DNA from: a virus
Length of the DNA stretch: 63,512 nucleotides
IMG/VR virus record: IMGVR_UViG_3300031708_000019
Span: 1 to 63,512 of that record
Direction: 5' to 3' (one strand)
A model generated the notes under the pieces. The model was not told where the DNA came from and did not search any database. It was given only the letters and a program-made list of their open reading frames with translations. The position numbers and the translations under genes are program-made. Position 1 is the stretch's first letter. Every line of letters begins with the position of its first letter. This document shows, piece by piece, positions 14,985 through 22,884 of the stretch.

Positions 14985-16066
14985 TGCCGGAATCCAGTCC
15001 CGAAATCCTCGAGATAATCCAGAATTACTGGTATCTGGCAAAAACGCGCCGCTTCGATCACGTCGCCATAACGATGATCGACGCTTCGGACGATACTATC
15101 GCGTGCGCCGATTATGCCGGCATCGTCAGTCTCGAGCGCGCCCAGTACCAAGCCATGAGTGCGCTGCGCAAGCGCCTCGAAAGCTCGATTATGAACTGGA
15201 CGCTGCCAAAGCCAGATCCAAGCCTCGACGGAAGCCATGTGGTCTATAGCGTCGCTCACGATCCGATGTGCTTCGATTATATCGTCTGGCTTGTGAACTG
15301 CGAGATGGCCCGCATTCGCGAGGGTATGCCGGCACCCTTGAAGGTCGGCTTCTGGCTCGGAGCCAATCCGGATGCGGTGAAAGCGGACCCCTACCGGATG
15401 GGGTGGCTGAACAACGTCTTTCGTCCGGCACTGGCGCTCATCGGCGCGGTTGAGCACGACAGGGCAATCTACGGCACGCGGCGAGAGATGTTCGTCACTC
15501 GTAACATCGTGATGGCTTCGCAATTGGGGCAATTGATCCCGCAACTCAAGACGGACACGCGTTCGCGGTTTCCGGGGTATGTGGTTATCACCTTGCGTGA
15601 GGCGGATCACTGGCCGCACCGCAACAGCAATATCGATGCGTGGCGAAAGTTTGCGGCTTACCTTCAGAAGATCGGAGAGAAGGTGGTTTTCATTCGCGAT
15701 ACTGCCAAGGCGGACGAGCCGTTTGAGGATTTCCCGACTTGGCCGGAAGCCTCGCGCGACCTGGACATGAGAATGGCGGCCTATCAGGAGGCCAAGACCA
15801 ACTGGATGATCTCCAATGGGCCGATCGGGCTGTGCGAGTTCAGTTCGGTGCCGTGGGTGCAGTTTGTGCCCGTAGAACGGACAGGCGGCAATTACGAACC
15901 AAACACTGGCTTGTTCTGGAAAGACAGCAATGGCATAAATATCGGCGGCCAATTTCCGTGGTGTCGGCCGGACCAGCGTATTGTCTGGGAGCGCGACAGC
16001 CTCGAAAATCTGATGGCGGCATGGGACGAATATGCCCCGGTTTTGAGGGCGCAAAATGCGGCGTAG
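14984..16066 (+). CDS. Possible GT-B glycosyltransferase-like protein (360 aa)
   Basis: The second half has the look of the nucleotide-sugar-binding half of a GT-B enzyme: a strand GYVVITLREA (about 205-214), then RNSNIDAWRKFAAYLQKIGE, KVVFIRD, and NWMISNGPIGLCEFSSVPWV (a strand-turn-helix where donor binding usually sits). The first half has VAHDPMCFDYIVWLVNCEMA and FWLGANPDA. Such an enzyme could glycosylate a virion protein or host surface. The fold is inferred by eye, and catalytic residues are not identified. A 397-residue antisense frame (14861-16054) is Arg/His/Pro-rich and rejected. Confidence 0.6.
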   Translation: MPESSPEILEIIQNYWYLAKTRRFDHVAITMIDASDDTIACADYAGIVSLERAQYQAMSALRKRLESSIMNWTLPKPDPSLDGSHVVYSVAHDPMCFDYIVWLVNCEMARIREGMPAPLKVGFWLGANPDAVKADPYRMGWLNNVFRPALALIGAVEHDRAIYGTRREMFVTRNIVMASQLGQLIPQLKTDTRSRFPGYVVITLREADHWPHRNSNIDAWRKFAAYLQKIGEKVVFIRDTAKADEPFEDFPTWPEASRDLDMRMAAYQEAKTNWMISNGPIGLCEFSSVPWVQFVPVERTGGNYEPNTGLFWKDSNGINIGGQFPWCRPDQRIVWERDSLENLMAAWDEYAPVLRAQNAA

Positions 16067-16391
16067 CGACGGCGAAAGCTATCTGCTGATAGACCATCGG
16101 GAGAGCCCCGGCTTCACCCCGGATGAATGCGCCAGGGCTGGCGTTCCAACGCACGCGCACGGTATCTTCGCCAAAGGGGTAAAGGCCGAGTTCGGCACCA
16201 AGTCGTGCTCGCACTGCCAGAAGCAAATCGTGCTAAGACCTGAGCGGATCAGACCTCGCCATTTCTGCCCGAAATGTGATAAGTACATCTGCGACAACTG
16301 CAACGTTAATTTTGTTCTAACCCACGAGTGCGTCCCGTTCGCAAAACGGATGGAAGATTATTTGCGCAAGGCTGCGCAGATCAAACTCTAG
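16056..16391 (+). CDS. Zinc-ribbon protein (111 aa)
   Basis: It overlaps the end of the upstream gene by 11 bases, with gaggg before ATG 16056. Cysteines C51/C54 (CSHC), C71/C74 (CPKC), C79/C82 (CDNC) and H90/C92 (HEC) make four metal-binding pairs, enough for two zinc ions in a treble-clef or cross-brace arrangement. The N-terminus (SPGFTPDECARAGVPTHAHG) and the helical C-terminus flank the ribbon. It may bind nucleic acid or a partner protein. No named family. Confidence 0.7.
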   Translation: MRRSDGESYLLIDHRESPGFTPDECARAGVPTHAHGIFAKGVKAEFGTKSCSHCQKQIVLRPERIRPRHFCPKCDKYICDNCNVNFVLTHECVPFAKRMEDYLRKAAQIKL

Positions 16392-16439
16392 TCTGCGGCG
16401 CGCCGCCGCTTATCGTAGCCATCGAAAGGAAACGACATC

Positions 16440-16955
16440 ATGGCCCGCCGCATCATCTCCTACACCACGATTACGCCTACCGCGTTCGCCGACACGACCA
16501 ACCTGACCAACACGACTTACCCGCTGTTCCTTCAGGGCGGCACCGCGACCCAGCAGAACAAGATCCACGAAATCAGCATCTCCGGGCAGGCGGCATCGTC
16601 GTCGTCACCCACGTTCATGATCCTGTCGCGCGATTCCACGGTGGCGGCATCGTCTATCAGCTTTCCAGCCGATACCGGAATGGATGCCTCAATGGATACG
16701 GCAACCGCTGCCCTTGCCGCGCCTCCTCTTTCGGGCAACGCCGCGACTACGCTGCCGCAGCGTTCGTCCACGCTGCATCTGATGAACTGCTCGCTCAACG
16801 CCTTTGGCGGTGTCTATTTCTGGCGCGCCAACAAATGGGACGAGTGCGTGGACATCGTCGGCAATGCCGCGTCGTTCGGCGAGGTGTCGCTGTCGGCGTT
16901 TACAGGCGGAACGCCTGGGGCTGTCGGCGTGCACCTAATATATGAGAGTTTATAG
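16440..16955 (+). CDS. Beta-rich structural protein (171 aa)
   Basis: gaaagga precedes ATG 16440. The sequence is Ser/Thr/Ala-rich and strand-like, beginning MARRIISYTTITPTAFADTT and including TFMILSRDSTVAASSISFPA. The end forms a compact domain (GGVYFWRANKWDECVDIVGN to VGVHLIYESL). The pattern fits a small tail or capsid surface protein. The 205-residue frame at 16328-16945 offset by one base is a His/Arg-rich shadow. Function unknown. Confidence 0.65.
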   Translation: MARRIISYTTITPTAFADTTNLTNTTYPLFLQGGTATQQNKIHEISISGQAASSSSPTFMILSRDSTVAASSISFPADTGMDASMDTATAALAAPPLSGNAATTLPQRSSTLHLMNCSLNAFGGVYFWRANKWDECVDIVGNAASFGEVSLSAFTGGTPGAVGVHLIYESL

Positions 16956-16985
16956 AACAAAATCAAATACTTAAAGCTAGGTCCA

Positions 16986-17429
16986 ATGGACAAGCCCCGC
17001 TGGCAGCAAATCTACGAGGAATGGAAGGCGCGGAACGACGAGCCGCGCCCTCTTGTTAACAATTCCATCACGCAGGAAATGCGGCAGCGTGCGGTGGAGC
17101 CGGAACAGGTATCGCTGACGCCAGAGCAAAAACTGGCGACGTTGCGCCCCCGCCGGCCACGGAGTGCCGCTGGTGAACTGTGCGCCGATGTTTGTCAGTG
17201 GTGTCTCAATCCGTTCAACTTCACCATGAAGCGATCCGGCAAACCGCGGGATTCGATCGAATACGAGCCGCTGCGCAGGGCGCTCAAGATTACCGATGCA
17301 GCTTTCGATCCGGTGATCTGCGATTCCTGCTACGGACAGGTGATGAAATCCGCCCCGGATGACAGGTTAATGCCTGGCACATCTAACTTTGTCGATGCCG
17401 GGCATAATCTGCTAATACGGACGATATGA
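16986..17429 (+). CDS. Small Cys-cluster protein, likely zinc-binding (147 aa)
   Basis: The product starts MDKPRWQQIYEEWKARNDEP, a Trp-rich helix, followed by a polar linker. Cysteines C66, C70 and C73 (CADVCQWC) and C112/C115 (ICDSC) suggest a zinc-ribbon-like site with about 40 residues between the knuckles. Its stop overlaps the start of the next gene (ATGA). Function is unknown; it is the second ribbon-type protein in this fibre-region cluster. Confidence 0.65.
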   Translation: MDKPRWQQIYEEWKARNDEPRPLVNNSITQEMRQRAVEPEQVSLTPEQKLATLRPRRPRSAAGELCADVCQWCLNPFNFTMKRSGKPRDSIEYEPLRRALKITDAAFDPVICDSCYGQVMKSAPDDRLMPGTSNFVDAGHNLLIRTI

Positions 17430-17596
17430 CCAGTTTGACTCCGCAGAATGCTTTCCCTGGAATACCGTTCCCGTTGCATGTGGCCATTCCTACGTCCGAT
17501 ATATTTACAGGCGCGGTTCAGCCGCAGGGCAATTCTACGGTCTTGACGTTCAAGACAGTGTCGCATTTAGTGTTGGTGCCGATCCCGTTCTTTTGA
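17426..17596 (+). CDS. Small protein with an FPGIP module (56 aa)
   Basis: ATG 17426 overlaps the upstream stop. The sequence MTSLTPQNAFPGIPFPLHVA and TGAVQPQGN reproduces the module found twice in the product at 18935 (NAFPGIPAPQHLAGQ and GAVQPQ). The C-terminal half is strand-like (VLTFKTVSHLVLVPIPFF). The shared module points to duplication among neighbouring genes and perhaps a common binding partner. No known family. Confidence 0.6.
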   Translation: MTSLTPQNAFPGIPFPLHVAIPTSDIFTGAVQPQGNSTVLTFKTVSHLVLVPIPFF

Positions 17597-17617
17597 CAAT
17601 TACGCCGTGAGGGATGA

Positions 17618-18922
17618 ATGACCATAAACGCAACCGCGATCTGGCGCGTTTGCCCGTCTGGCTCGAACACCAACGGCGGCGGCTATGATCCTGGCATCTC
17701 TGGGGCCGCCACGGACTATTCACGGCAGAACGCGGCGCAGGCTACCGGGACGCACGGCACGACGGTCGGGACCACGACGTTCACCGACCTGACGGCGCTC
17801 GCCTTCACGGCGGCGATGATCGGCAACGCGATCTATATCACGGGTACTGGGCAGACGACGGGCTGGTACTTTGTTACGGCGTTCACGAGTTCTTCCATTG
17901 TCACGCTCGACCGCTCGCCTGGAACGGGCACGTTGGCGACGTGGAATTTGGGCGGCGGCTGGGCTGATCCGTGGACCAATCTGACGTCGAGCGGGCCGCT
18001 CGTTCCCGGAAATATTGTTTACGTGCTCGGCAGCGGCACGCCAAATCCGGCTTCCTACACATACGACTACGACACTGGCGGCGACTTTACGCTCACCTCT
18101 GGTAACGATACGGCGGGTTACGTCACCATCGCCAACGATCCATCGACGCCAGGCTACAAAGCGCCGCCCGATACGACTGGCGGAATGCCGTGCATCCGGA
18201 CGGGTGGTCTGGTTTATATCCTTGCGGGCTACAACAAGCTTCAGGGTTTGTTCTTCGTGCTCAACGGCACCTCTGGCAATAACGTCCTTTTTTTCACGTC
18301 CACCAATCCGACTGTTATTACCGGGTGCGTCTGCGACCAGTTCGGAAACGACTGCGGGTTCACGTTCCAGGACGGGACACTTGCGCTGTTTGGCAACGAG
18401 GTGTTCACATCGGTTGCGCCCGGATCGAGTGGTTCGAAGTACGCCATCAACATTGATAGCATCAACACGACGATAATCGGTAACAACATCCACGACACAG
18501 TTGGTCCCGGTATTCTTGCCAACCGTGGCGCGTTTATCGAGGGCAATATCATCGCCAAATGCCGCGGTGTCGGGCTCCTGCTCAGTGACTCGTCGGCGTT
18601 CCCGATTACGGTCGTCAGGGGCAACACGATCGACGGCAATCTGGGTAACGGAATGGAAGTGTCGTCACAGGTCACATTGAGCTACGCCGCTATCCAGAAC
18701 AACAACATCACCAACCACACGCAGAGCGGCACTTATGGCTTCACGGTGGATGCGGGGACGGCAGCAGCGAATAGTCTGGTGGCGTTGCTGTTTGACAACC
18801 AGGTCTGGCAGGGCAACACCACCGACGTTAACGCGATCAACAAGGGTCCGCACGACACTACTCCACCGTCGTCGCCCTCAATTTACGTCAATCAATCGAC
18901 CGAAAATTATACGCTGGCCTAG
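17618..18922 (+). CDS. Tailspike-like right-handed beta-helix protein (434 aa)
   Basis: gaggga precedes ATG 17618. After an N-terminal Gly/Thr-rich domain (IWRVCPSGSNTNGGGYDPGI), the product shows regular beta-helix rungs: GYVTIANDPSTPGYKAP, KLQGLFFVLNGTSGNNVLFF, TTIIGNNIHDTVGPGILANR, GAFIEGNIIAKCRGVGLLLS, FPITVVRGNTIDGNLGNGME and AIQNNNITNH. The Asn/Gly-rich turns and Ile/Val ladders match parallel beta-helix proteins of the tailspike/pectate-lyase type, which bind or cut host surface glycans. No catalytic site is assigned. Confidence 0.75.
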   Translation: MTINATAIWRVCPSGSNTNGGGYDPGISGAATDYSRQNAAQATGTHGTTVGTTTFTDLTALAFTAAMIGNAIYITGTGQTTGWYFVTAFTSSSIVTLDRSPGTGTLATWNLGGGWADPWTNLTSSGPLVPGNIVYVLGSGTPNPASYTYDYDTGGDFTLTSGNDTAGYVTIANDPSTPGYKAPPDTTGGMPCIRTGGLVYILAGYNKLQGLFFVLNGTSGNNVLFFTSTNPTVITGCVCDQFGNDCGFTFQDGTLALFGNEVFTSVAPGSSGSKYAINIDSINTTIIGNNIHDTVGPGILANRGAFIEGNIIAKCRGVGLLLSDSSAFPITVVRGNTIDGNLGNGMEVSSQVTLSYAAIQNNNITNHTQSGTYGFTVDAGTAAANSLVALLFDNQVWQGNTTDVNAINKGPHDTTPPSSPSIYVNQSTENYTLA

Positions 18923-18934
18923 CAGGATGATCGA

Positions 18935-19213
18935 ATGCCGAGCGTTCTGCAGCCGTCCAACGCCTTTCCCGGCATCCCTGCTCCGCAGCACTTGGCGGGG
19001 CAGAGCTCCGTTCAGAGCTACCAGTATCCAGGCGCGGTTCAGCCGCAGTCCACAAAACCTGTCGTGCTGACCTACACGGATGGTTTTCCAGGTATCCCAG
19101 CGCCCAATCATTTATCTGGACAATCGCATCCACAAAATTACATCTTTCCGGGCGGTCTACAGCCGCAACTTGCTTCGGGACTGCCGCCAGGGACAAACAT
19201 GATCTTCATGTGA
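18935..19213 (+). CDS. FPGIP-repeat protein (92 aa)
   Basis: The product holds two copies, 40 residues apart, of a module FPGIPAP-(Q/N)-HL-(A/S)-GQS at residues 11-24 and 51-64, each followed about 8 residues later by a YPGAVQPQ/FPGGLQPQ element. A third version occurs in the 17426 gene. The protein is Pro/Gln/Ser-rich and lacks a hydrophobic core, so it may be an extended linker or binding peptide. Its stop lies one base before the LWRYD-repeat gene. No known family. Confidence 0.6.
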   Translation: MPSVLQPSNAFPGIPAPQHLAGQSSVQSYQYPGAVQPQSTKPVVLTYTDGFPGIPAPNHLSGQSHPQNYIFPGGLQPQLASGLPPGTNMIFM

Positions 19214-19214
19214 C

Positions 19215-20600
19215 ATGCCTCAATTTTTTACCCCGAGCCCGCACGATTACTACGACGACGTATGGCAGTGGCGTGCGCAACGGGGCGTGCTGTCGATCCT
19301 CACGGCGCAAAAGCCCAAGAACAAGCAACTCTGGCGCTATGATCTAGATACCGATGTGCGGGTGTGGACTCCGCTGATCGACAATCTCAATTCGTCGGGG
19401 GTTCTTACGCCGCTGACTTCAGGCGGACGGCCGAAAAACAAACAACTATGGCGTTATGACCCGGTTCCTGATCCGCCGTGGCAGGCTCCTCCATGGATGC
19501 TGAGCAACGCGGATACGGCAAACCTTCCGACCAAGACAAATCCATTCTTCAGGCTGTGGCGGTATGATCTCGACACTGACGTTAAGGCTTGGGCACCTCC
19601 GAAACTGGGTTCCTACGCGGCTTCCTATGCGTCCAACTACGTCATGCGAGCGCCCTTCTATACGCAGCGCGGGGCCGAATTTCCGCCGTGGCAGTTCCCC
19701 AATTTCTGGGAAAATGCCGACGCGCTGTATCTGCCAAAGCCTACGGTTTCTGTCCTCCAGCAGCATAATTTCTGGAAGGCGCAGTATCTCTATGACCCGC
19801 CGCCGTGGGTGGGTACGCCGCAAAGTTCGTTGGCGTTGTTCGAGCTGGTCGAGGGCGGCACGCCGTTCAACAAGCTTTGGCGCTGGGATTTTGTCGAGCA
19901 GCCAGGTTGGTATTGGCAAGGTACAAAGGCGAATGTCCTGTTTGATTTTGTGGCTGGCGGAGAACCATTCTCGAAACTCTGGCGCTGGGATAACGTGCCG
20001 CAGCCTGATTGGCTGGGAAGCCCGTATGGTATCTCACAGCCGCTGCGCAATGTTACGCCAACGCCGTTCTATAAACTCTGGCGCTATGATTTAGACAGCG
20101 ACGTTAGAGTCTGGAACGCTCGGCCGACAGGGGCCACACAGAACCAACTCGCGGCCAAGACAAATCCATTCTTTAGGCTGTGGCGATGGGACAACGTTCC
20201 AGATTCAGTGTGGGTCGGCACACCAATTCCGGGATACACGCTCACTCAGCCGACACCGTCGCAGAACCCGTTTTTCAATACCAGACAGTTCAACTACGTG
20301 TCTCAACCGGAGTGGGTCGGAAGCCCCTCGGGATCGCTATCAGTCAGACTACCTCCCGCCGTTACGCCGAAGCCATTCCATCAGTTATGGCGCTACGACT
20401 ACGTCCCGGCCAGCGAATGGGTCGGTCATCAAGTCGGCTCTGCGGTCATCTTCCTGCCGCCGCAGGTCGCCAATCAACTCTTACGCAATGTCATTCTGCG
20501 AACGCGGGAACTGGTCAACGAAATCGAGCGCGAGCGGGAATTGCGTAATGTCATTCTCAGGTCGCGAGTCTTGGTCTTCGGCGGCCCTACCTATCATTAG
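19215..20600 (+). CDS. Tryptophan-rich LWRYD-repeat protein (461 aa)
   Basis: The protein is built from about 11 units spaced 33-40 residues apart. The signature is P-F-x2-L-W-R-(Y/W)-D-x5-(V/W), often followed by W-V-G-(T/S)-P. Clear LWR cores lie at residues 39, 78, 114, 221, 255, 288, 322 and 391. Degenerate units sit near 149, 189 and 356. Three units carry DLD(T/S)DV(R/K) and five carry (V/E)-P/Q-x-W. The end has two LRNVILR copies within a charged helix (425-449). It lacks transmembrane or catalytic motifs. The gene lies in the fibre cluster, so a surface or fibre-associated role is plausible. I know of no named family with this repeat. Confidence 0.7.
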   Translation: MPQFFTPSPHDYYDDVWQWRAQRGVLSILTAQKPKNKQLWRYDLDTDVRVWTPLIDNLNSSGVLTPLTSGGRPKNKQLWRYDPVPDPPWQAPPWMLSNADTANLPTKTNPFFRLWRYDLDTDVKAWAPPKLGSYAASYASNYVMRAPFYTQRGAEFPPWQFPNFWENADALYLPKPTVSVLQQHNFWKAQYLYDPPPWVGTPQSSLALFELVEGGTPFNKLWRWDFVEQPGWYWQGTKANVLFDFVAGGEPFSKLWRWDNVPQPDWLGSPYGISQPLRNVTPTPFYKLWRYDLDSDVRVWNARPTGATQNQLAAKTNPFFRLWRWDNVPDSVWVGTPIPGYTLTQPTPSQNPFFNTRQFNYVSQPEWVGSPSGSLSVRLPPAVTPKPFHQLWRYDYVPASEWVGHQVGSAVIFLPPQVANQLLRNVILRTRELVNEIERERELRNVILRSRVLVFGGPTYH

Positions 20601-20608
20601 GATAAGCA

Positions 20609-21748
20609 ATGGCTACTTTCTTTTGGGTCGGCGGCGCGGGGACGTGGGACAACTCCAGCACGGGAAACTGGTCAACGTCATCTGGTGGGTCAAGCGGAGC
20701 TGGGCCGCCGACATCGAGCGACACGGCGAAGATTGACGGGAATTCCGGGTCTACTTTCAATATCACCATAGCGGCCAGCACTACGGTGACGTGTGAGGTT
20801 CTGGATTGGACTGGGACAAACGGAAACTTTGTCGGCTTCCAGGCTGGATCGGGCGCGATCCAGGTTGGCAATGGCACCACTGGTCAGATAAAGGGCAACG
20901 GCCTAATCGGAAGTAACGTTAGCTGGACCATCAACGGCTCCGTGACGATCACTGGTGGCGATAATTACGGTAGCTCGTCGTGGGCGTTTTCCGGTTCAGG
21001 TGATACGTTCATTATCGGAGACCTTGCGAATTACGGGCTTATTTTCCCCGATATCCCATCGGGCTGCGAGATAAATGTAAACGGCAACCAACTCAACCTG
21101 TCCAACGCTACGACGCTGGAAGGCACCATTGTCCTCAATGGCGGCACCATATACTTCTCCAGTCCGTTCAGTATCGACAACCGCTCTGGCACACTTACGG
21201 TTGATACGGGCACTGTCGAATTTTCGAATGGGTTCTCCAACCCTGGCAACTTTGGCGTACCGGGCACCTTCAGTGCAGCGAGCGGGACCGTCGTATTAGC
21301 TGGCGGCACCGGCGCTTTCGGCGGCGCCACGATTGGGACTTTTATCGTTGGTGGCACCTGCACCATCACTGGCAACAACAGCTACGGGACATTCTCCTGT
21401 CCGGCCGCTGCGGGGTATGCTGAAAATTTGTTTCAGCCGCTCGGCAATGTCACAATAACGCTTGGCGCCAGTTCGACGCAGACTATTACAACGGCAAGTG
21501 GGCTTTCCCTTCTGGGCAACGTCTCTAATGTCATCACGATCAATAGTTCATCGCCCGGAACGCAGGCCAATTTCTCGATGGCGTCGGGCACTTGCACCGG
21601 CGCTTACCTGTCATTGAAGGACAACAACGCAACGGGGGGTGCCACGTTCAACCCCGGCACCGGCTCCGTCCTGCTTAGCGATGTTACCGGATGGACCGTC
21701 GCCGCCGCCACCACGCCGCTTCCGGTGCAGACTTTGATTGTCATGTGA
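20609..21748 (+). CDS. Gly/Ser/Thr-rich beta-solenoid protein, spike or fibre-like (379 aa)
   Basis: An aggat site precedes ATG 20609. The N-terminus MATFFWVGGAGTWDNSSTGN, then WSTSSGGSSGAGPPTSSDTA, is a common opening of phage and autotransporter-like solenoid proteins. Repeating strand-turn units follow: ITGGDNYGSSSWAFSGSGDT, LSNATTLEGTIVLNGGTIYF, TLTVDTGTVEFSNGFSN, TVVLAGGTGAFGGATIGTFI and VITINSSSPGTQANFSM. The low charge and Asn/Gly/Thr turns fit a parallel beta-solenoid. It is probably displayed on the virion; the target is unknown. Confidence 0.7.
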   Translation: MATFFWVGGAGTWDNSSTGNWSTSSGGSSGAGPPTSSDTAKIDGNSGSTFNITIAASTTVTCEVLDWTGTNGNFVGFQAGSGAIQVGNGTTGQIKGNGLIGSNVSWTINGSVTITGGDNYGSSSWAFSGSGDTFIIGDLANYGLIFPDIPSGCEINVNGNQLNLSNATTLEGTIVLNGGTIYFSSPFSIDNRSGTLTVDTGTVEFSNGFSNPGNFGVPGTFSAASGTVVLAGGTGAFGGATIGTFIVGGTCTITGNNSYGTFSCPAAAGYAENLFQPLGNVTITLGASSTQTITTASGLSLLGNVSNVITINSSSPGTQANFSMASGTCTGAYLSLKDNNATGGATFNPGTGSVLLSDVTGWTVAAATTPLPVQTLIVM

Positions 21749-21810
21749 TGGCGCTTTCATTGTGCAGTCGGTGCGACTAATATGGCGGAACTAGGAAATG
21801 GAGGCTCATC

Positions 21811-22125
21811 ATTTTTATAGGTCGCGAATTTGATCCAGCAGACGCGGGGGAAAGTCAGGTCTTTGGCTATGACTACACCAACGACCTCGCGCCTAGCGAT
21901 ACGATTTCATCGGTGACGACTGTAAATCTGACAGTACAGGTCGGCGTTGACCCGAGCCCTGGATCGCATCTCGTCGGGGCGCCAACTCTTACGTCCCCGA
22001 TCGTTGTCCAGCGGGTTTCGAATCTCGTGGCAGGCGTGACATACATCCTGCAGATCATTGTTGCGACGGCGGGAGGCGACACGCTTAGTCTCTATTCCCG
22101 CATTCCCTGTCGTCCAATCTATTAG
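21811..22125 (+). CDS. Small phage protein with a non-canonical start (104 aa)
   Basis: The conserved-looking N-terminus FIGREFDPADAGESQVFGYD and YTNDLAPSDTISS lies upstream of the first standard start (GTG 21913), so translation must begin earlier. The frame is closed by TAA at 21778-21780, and between there and 21913 it holds no ATG, GTG or TTG. GGAGG at 21800-21804 is followed six bases later by ATT 21811 (ATC at 21808 is also in frame), so ATT or ATC is the likely start. The rest is strand-like (TTVNLTVQVGVDPSPG to DTLSLYSRIPCRPIY). An indel is the alternative. Confidence 0.6.
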   Translation: MFIGREFDPADAGESQVFGYDYTNDLAPSDTISSVTTVNLTVQVGVDPSPGSHLVGAPTLTSPIVVQRVSNLVAGVTYILQIIVATAGGDTLSLYSRIPCRPIY

Positions 22126-22134
22126 GGCGCGCAA

Positions 22135-22884
22135 ATGGATTACCAGGAATTTGTCTTTATCGCCCAGAAAATCCTCAAATACGAGGCGACCGACACGACG
22201 TTTACCGACATGCTGCCGCGCATGATCGAGTACACCGAGGAACGAATCTACATTGACTTTGATTTTCTCTGCACGCTGACATCCCAGACCGCGTTGATGA
22301 CAGCCTCTAACCGGAACGTGACACTGCCGTCTAATATCATCGTCGCGCAATCGCTCAATGCGATCACACCGTTCACGGCCGCAAGCCCCGATCTCGGAAC
22401 GCGTAATCCGCTGACCCGCGTTGGCGTCGAATACATCAACGCGCTCTACCCAGATTCGACCAGTGCGGGGTTGCCTGTATATTACGCGATCATCGGGCTA
22501 CCAACCCTCACGCCTGTAATTACAGCGGGATCATACAACATCCTTCTGGGGCCGTTTCCCGATCAAGCCTACCCGCTGGAAACCATCGGAACGGTGCGGC
22601 CCGCGCCGCTATCGCCGACCAACACGACGACATTCATTGCGACGTATCTGCCGCATCTGTACGTGGCGGGCGCGATGGTGTTCGGCTTTGGCTATCAGCG
22701 CGACTTTGGTGCCCAGAGCGATGCTACCGGGACTGCCCAATCGTGGGAAGCTCAATACAACTCGCTTAAAGCCGGGGCCAACGTCGAGCAATTGCGCGCC
22801 AAGGCCGCTTCGGTGAGCTGGTCGCCATACCAGCCAACGCCCACCGCAAACGTATCAGGGGATCACGCGAGTGCCCCTGCATAG
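22135..22884 (+). CDS. Head-tail adaptor-like protein, second copy (249 aa)
   Basis: It starts MDYQEFVFIAQKILKYEATD, then DMLPRMIEYTEERIYIDFDF, a typical helical N-terminus of podovirus adaptor proteins. A strand-rich middle includes ASNRNVTLPSNIIVAQSLNA and TPVITAGSYNILLGPFPD. A C-terminal helix (SWEAQYNSLKAGANVEQLRA) carries a short tail. The layout matches that of the 13715 protein. These proteins join the portal to the tail. It overlaps the next gene by 14 bases. The function is inferred from architecture and its position before the hub candidate. Confidence 0.6.
   Translation: MDYQEFVFIAQKILKYEATDTTFTDMLPRMIEYTEERIYIDFDFLCTLTSQTALMTASNRNVTLPSNIIVAQSLNAITPFTAASPDLGTRNPLTRVGVEYINALYPDSTSAGLPVYYAIIGLPTLTPVITAGSYNILLGPFPDQAYPLETIGTVRPAPLSPTNTTTFIATYLPHLYVAGAMVFGFGYQRDFGAQSDATGTAQSWEAQYNSLKAGANVEQLRAKAASVSWSPYQPTPTANVSGDHASAPA

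Noticed and set aside
14861-16054. 397-residue minus-strand frame opposite the glycosyltransferase-like gene
   Set aside because: Its sequence is rich in Arg, His and Pro without a fold-like pattern, it has no ribosome binding site, and it runs against every other gene in the arm. It is the antisense shadow of a GC-rich gene.
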